Source: Chitinophaga niabensis (GTDB lineage Bacteria; Bacteroidota; Bacteroidia; Chitinophagales; Chitinophagaceae). Taken from it: DNA of 64,000 nt. Numbering within the stretch: position 1 is the first letter of the stretch; each line of letters starts with the position of its first letter. A model generated the notes under the pieces. That model saw only the letters and a list, made by a program, of their open reading frames with translations, had not been told where the DNA came from and did not search any database. The DNA lies in the NCBI GenBank assembly GCA_017849435.1, contig JAFIGY010000016.1, forward strand, positions 1-64,000. Reading direction: 5' to 3'. The translations under genes were made by a program, and so were the position numbers. Positions 61,242 through 64,000 of the stretch are shown here, piece after piece.

Positions 61242-62462
61242 ATGATCAGTGTTACCGCTGCAGTACAACAGATCGCGGCTTGCAGAACAAACTGGGGAGC
61301 AGAGTTTGTGCCGCTTGAACAGGCCGTGGGCCGTGTTTTGGCGGAAGCCGTTATAGCGGACAGGGATTATCCGCCTTTTCATCGTGCAGCCCGGGACGGG
61401 TTTGCCGTAAGGATTGCCGATCTCCATGCTCATAAGCGTTATCTTCCTGTCAGCCATTCTCTTCGTCCGGGTGAGGTTTCCACGCTGGAACTGTTACCGG
61501 GCCACGCCGTGAAAGTATGGGCGGGCGCAGTATTACCGCCGGATGTGGATGCTGTGGTGGGCGTGGAAGAAACAGAAGAGAAAAATGGTCATGTTGTTTT
61601 CACGGGCCGGGAGTTGCGCAGCTATCAGCATATGATCCGCAGGGGAGAAGACGCTGTGGCAGGACTGCAACTGCTGCAAGTGGGTACGCGTATCCATTTT
61701 CAACACCTGGCATTGCTGGCAGCGTTGGGCGTAGCGAATGTAAAGGTCTGCTGCCAGCCGCGAACGGTGATCATTTCTGCCGGTAATTCATTGCGGACGC
61801 TCGGTGTGCCGGTAGGAGAAGATCAACTGCGGGACGCCAACAGTTACTCGGTGAATGGATTGCTGGAACAATACGGTATTCAACCGGAAGCTCGCTTCAT
61901 TGTACCGGAACATGCACCGTCTTTGCAACAGGTGATCCGCGATTCGCTGGAAGCGGACCTGTTGGTGATCAGCGGAGGATTGGAGGTAGGTGAGTCGATG
62001 ATGGTGCCACGGCTGTTGCAACAATGCGGCGTGGAACAGGTATTTCATCGGGTGCGGGCGAAGCTTTGCAAGTCGTTCTGGTTCGGATACAGTCCTACCA
62101 AAACACGAGTGATGGCATTTCCCGGGAATGCTTTTTCCGTACAGGTGGGCTGTAAGCTTTTTTTGGAATCGTATATCCGTTCCTGTTGGGGGCTTCCGTT
62201 GCTGAAACCCTGGCTGCTGCCATTCCTGGAACATCGCGGCGCGGTTCATCCAATGGATGAATATGTTCCTGCTCAGCTGGTGAACAGGAACGGCCTGAAA
62301 GTAAAAGGACTGCATTTTTCCGGTGAAGGTGATATCACAGCAGCCGCAAGAGCGGATGGGTTCATTTGCCACAGTACGGATGCCGGTAACCTGGAGCCGG
62401 GCTCACTGGTGCCTTTTTTTCCATGGACGGACCATCTCTCTGCCGGTAACGGAACTATTTAA
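61242..62462 (+). CDS. MoeA-like protein with degenerate active-site motifs
   Basis: 406 residues with the full MoeA layout: domain III start, RAARDGFAVR for NSAMDGYAVR, GRELRSYQHMIRRGED, and the MPT-binding fold. MoeA normally inserts molybdate into molybdopterin-AMP. Here STGDEL is ISAGNSL, SGGVSVGEADY is SGGLEVGESMM, KPGKPFAFG is KLCKSFWFG and GLPGNPVS is AFPGNAFS. The Asp of TGDE is lost. No other molybdenum-cofactor gene is in the window. It may be a diverged paralogue with a changed role. Its 3' end overlaps the convergent PorP gene by 8 bp. Confidence 0.8.
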   Translation: MISVTAAVQQIAACRTNWGAEFVPLEQAVGRVLAEAVIADRDYPPFHRAARDGFAVRIADLHAHKRYLPVSHSLRPGEVSTLELLPGHAVKVWAGAVLPPDVDAVVGVEETEEKNGHVVFTGRELRSYQHMIRRGEDAVAGLQLLQVGTRIHFQHLALLAALGVANVKVCCQPRTVIISAGNSLRTLGVPVGEDQLRDANSYSVNGLLEQYGIQPEARFIVPEHAPSLQQVIRDSLEADLLVISGGLEVGESMMVPRLLQQCGVEQVFHRVRAKLCKSFWFGYSPTKTRVMAFPGNAFSVQVGCKLFLESYIRSCWGLPLLKPWLLPFLEHRGAVHPMDEYVPAQLVNRNGLKVKGLHFSGEGDITAAARADGFICHSTDAGNLEPGSLVPFFPWTDHLSAGNGTI

Positions 62463-63375
62463 ATAACCGGATCTTCATACTCAGCCCGAAATTCCCATCC
62501 ACATTGGTTTTAATGCCGGCCGTCTGGGAAGTATAACTGGCCTGCACTTCTACCGTATTCTTGAAATGGAACCCTATCCCCGCCGTCACACTGTTACTAC
62601 TGTGATACATCGCAAACAGGTTCGCGAAATTCTTTGCCAGCTGTACATTCACGCCTACGTCCACAATGCTCTTGTAGCCGCGCACCCCGCGCAACGCTAT
62701 CTTGGGTTCCCAGGAACTGATCTGCTCACTGTTCGTGCCGAATTTGTAACTCGCAGCCACATACCCTACAGCCAGGTTCCGGCCATCGTCGTCGTTATTG
62801 CGGAAAGTGCTGACGAGGTTGGGTAACGCGGCCTGCAATGTAAAACGGTTATTGGTGTAAGCCATCCCGAAGTCAGCCTCAAAATAATTGTCGCGGCGAT
62901 TGAAAGCATCTATGGACGGATCATCCTGCTGCCCGATCACCTTGCTCCGCTGGATGTATTTATTGTCCATCACAAGGCTCATCCCAAGATGTAACTGTTC
63001 GTTCTTCTGCTCATTCAGCGGCACATGATAGGCATAACTAACGCCAACGCGCGTACGATTAATAATCCCAGCCATATCGTTGTACACCGTTAACCCGACG
63101 CCCATCTTTTTCTCCACCTGGTAGTCTGCTGTAAGAACGCGGGTAACCGGACCATCCTTCATTTCCACCCACTGCTTCCGGTAGCTGACATGCACGTTCA
63201 AACCTGTGTCTATCCCTGCCATGGCGGGATTGGCGAGATATTGATTGAAGTAATACTGGGAAACCATCGACGCATCCAGCACATTGCTGTTACCGGCATG
63301 CTGCGCCTGTGCCATCAGCGGCAGCAGGAACAGGAGAAGTATTTTAAGGTAAAGGGAAGTAAAAATTTTTTTCAT
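62455..63375 (-). CDS. PorP/SprF family type IX secretion outer-membrane protein
   Basis: 306 residues from the ATG at 63375, which begins signal peptide KKIFTSLYLKILLLFLLPLM. Typical family stretches are QYYFNQYLANPAMAGIDTGL, VSYRKQWVEMKDGP, VGLTVYNDMAGIINRT and GVSYAYHVPL, and it ends in a barrel pattern with KIRLFK. These proteins help a specific T9SS cargo attach or assemble at the outer membrane and are usually encoded next to it. The preceding gene, 8 bp upstream, encodes such a cargo. A longer frame upstream of 63375 overlaps that gene and is not real. Confidence 0.92.
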   Translation of the reverse strand: MKKIFTSLYLKILLLFLLPLMAQAQHAGNSNVLDASMVSQYYFNQYLANPAMAGIDTGLNVHVSYRKQWVEMKDGPVTRVLTADYQVEKKMGVGLTVYNDMAGIINRTRVGVSYAYHVPLNEQKNEQLHLGMSLVMDNKYIQRSKVIGQQDDPSIDAFNRRDNYFEADFGMAYTNNRFTLQAALPNLVSTFRNNDDDGRNLAVGYVAASYKFGTNSEQISSWEPKIALRGVRGYKSIVDVGVNVQLAKNFANLFAMYHSSNSVTAGIGFHFKNTVEVQASYTSQTAGIKTNVDGNFGLSMKIRLFK

Positions 63376-63383
63376 AGGATAGA

Positions 63384-64000
63384 TCAATGTTTGTCGCGGA
63401 TAAGGGTGATGGTGCCTTTGAAAGGATTCAGCCCTGCCCCGAAGTCTATAATATAGAAATAAACGCCCTCGGCCAGCAGATCTCCGTTGGCAAGCCGGCC
63501 GTTCCATTCGTTCTGATAATTCTTCTTATAATATACCACCCGGCCGGAACGGTCCATGATGCGCACTTCATTGGAGCTGTGCGGTGGCATGTTAAGGATC
63601 ACCCAGGTGTCATTTTTGCCGTCGCCATTGGGAGTGACGATGTTGGTAGCTTCTATGCTGTTGGTGATCTCGTAAACGTCTATCACCTCTACCTGGAAAG
63701 CCTTTTCCAGCGTGTTTCCAGCGGTATCGGTGCACTTTACGCGGATGGAGTAGGTGTGCCGGGTCTCGTAATCAAACACGATGAGCGCCTTCAGTTTATT
63801 GCCGGAAATGCTGAAGTATTTATTGTCGGCGTCACCCTGACCGGTAGCGAAGGAGAAGGTACAGGGACCTGCATCTGCATCCGCAGAGAAAGTTCCGATC
63901 ACAATGCCAACCACATTGTTCTCATGCACTTCATTGGAGCTGAGCAGGATGTTTACCGGCACTACGCCGGCCCGGGCTGTTTGCAGCGGTCCCGCTGTGA
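63384..64000 (-). CDS. T9SS cargo protein with cadherin-like repeat and gliding-motility C-terminal domain (5' part outside window)
   Basis: Partial: the frame runs open through the window edge at 64000, and the apparent GTG at 63962 is internal. About 205 residues are visible: a cadherin-like repeat (VPVNILLSSNEVHENNVVG, IVFDYETRHTYSIRVKCTD), then the type B T9SS/CHU_C domain (NIVTPNGDGKNDTWVI, EVRIMDRSGRVVYYKK, WNGRLANGDLLAEGVYFYII, PFKGTITLIR). The C-terminal domain directs export by the type IX system, and PorP/SprF follows as its partner. The full protein is probably a large repeat adhesin. Confidence 0.92.
   Translation of the reverse strand, partial: TAGPLQTARAGVVPVNILLSSNEVHENNVVGIVIGTFSADADAGPCTFSFATGQGDADNKYFSISGNKLKALIVFDYETRHTYSIRVKCTDTAGNTLEKAFQVEVIDVYEITNSIEATNIVTPNGDGKNDTWVILNMPPHSSNEVRIMDRSGRVVYYKKNYQNEWNGRLANGDLLAEGVYFYIIDFGAGLNPFKGTITLIRDKH

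Noticed and set aside
1-64000. CRISPR array, insertion sequence or complete prophage
   Set aside because: No regularly spaced repeats, transposase or phage structural genes were seen. The only mobile-element trace is the broken integrase near the left end.

Overview
The window looks like a chromosomal segment of a Bacteroidota soil bacterium close to Chitinophaga (Chitinophagaceae). Supporting signs are several TonB-dependent receptors with CarboxypepD_reg-like N-termini, lipoproteins with SxC-type lipoboxes, a type IX secretion (gliding-motility C-terminal) protein beside a PorP/SprF protein, RHS/YD-repeat proteins, secreted GH78 and GH5 enzymes, and TAnnTTTG-type -7 promoter elements. This assignment is inference from gene families; no rRNA or marker gene is present.

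Layout. 1-1100: a tRNA-Pro(GGG) preceded by a tRNA-like copy with a Leu-type GAG anticodon, then a decayed tyrosine recombinase, i.e. an old integration site. 1.6-6.1 kb: CPBP protease, FabZ-like hotdog protein, acyltransferase, class I aldolase FbaB, VOC protein. 6.2-10.7 kb: secreted esterase, GH78 rhamnosidase and Tat-exported sugar isomerase-like protein. 10.8-13.2 kb: two paralogous small secreted proteins, a lipoprotein and a DUF2975/XRE pair. 13.5-18.9 kb: a TonB receptor, beta-helix lipoprotein and beta-propeller lipoprotein, probably one uptake operon, preceded by a perfect 11-bp tandem repeat. 18.9-22.1 kb: AraC regulator, SRPBCC protein, GH5 glycosidase with a C-terminal sugar-binding region. 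22.1-24.7 kb: small exported protein plus TonB receptor. 24.7-27.5 kb: seven-repeat propeller lipoprotein, a frameshifted lipoprotein remnant and a LytTR response regulator. 27.6-33.5 kb: DUF5362 protein, a fused glucosylglycerol-phosphate phosphatase/synthase, a fatty acyl-CoA ligase and a DUF1624 membrane protein. 33.5-39.8 kb: a TetR-controlled tripartite RND efflux operon with two copies of a palindromic operator. 39.9-44.2 kb: GNAT, TonB receptor-like barrel, fatty-acid desaturase. 44.4-57.9 kb: an RHS polymorphic-toxin locus. 58-64 kb: hybrid histidine kinase, terpene synthase, a degenerate MoeA, PorP/SprF and the C-terminal part of a T9SS cargo protein cut by the window end.

The most interesting system is the RHS locus. 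Two very large Sec-exported YD-repeat proteins follow a coiled-coil outer-membrane-type protein and a surface protein. The second RHS protein ends in an AT-rich tip that resembles an ADP-ribosyltransferase. Ten bases after its stop codon lies a 100-residue gene that is recognisably a free-standing EF-Tu domain III. Its position is that of a cognate immunity gene, suggesting that immunity is given by a mimic of a translation factor domain. Two further small AT-rich membrane-protein genes follow and may be spare immunity genes.
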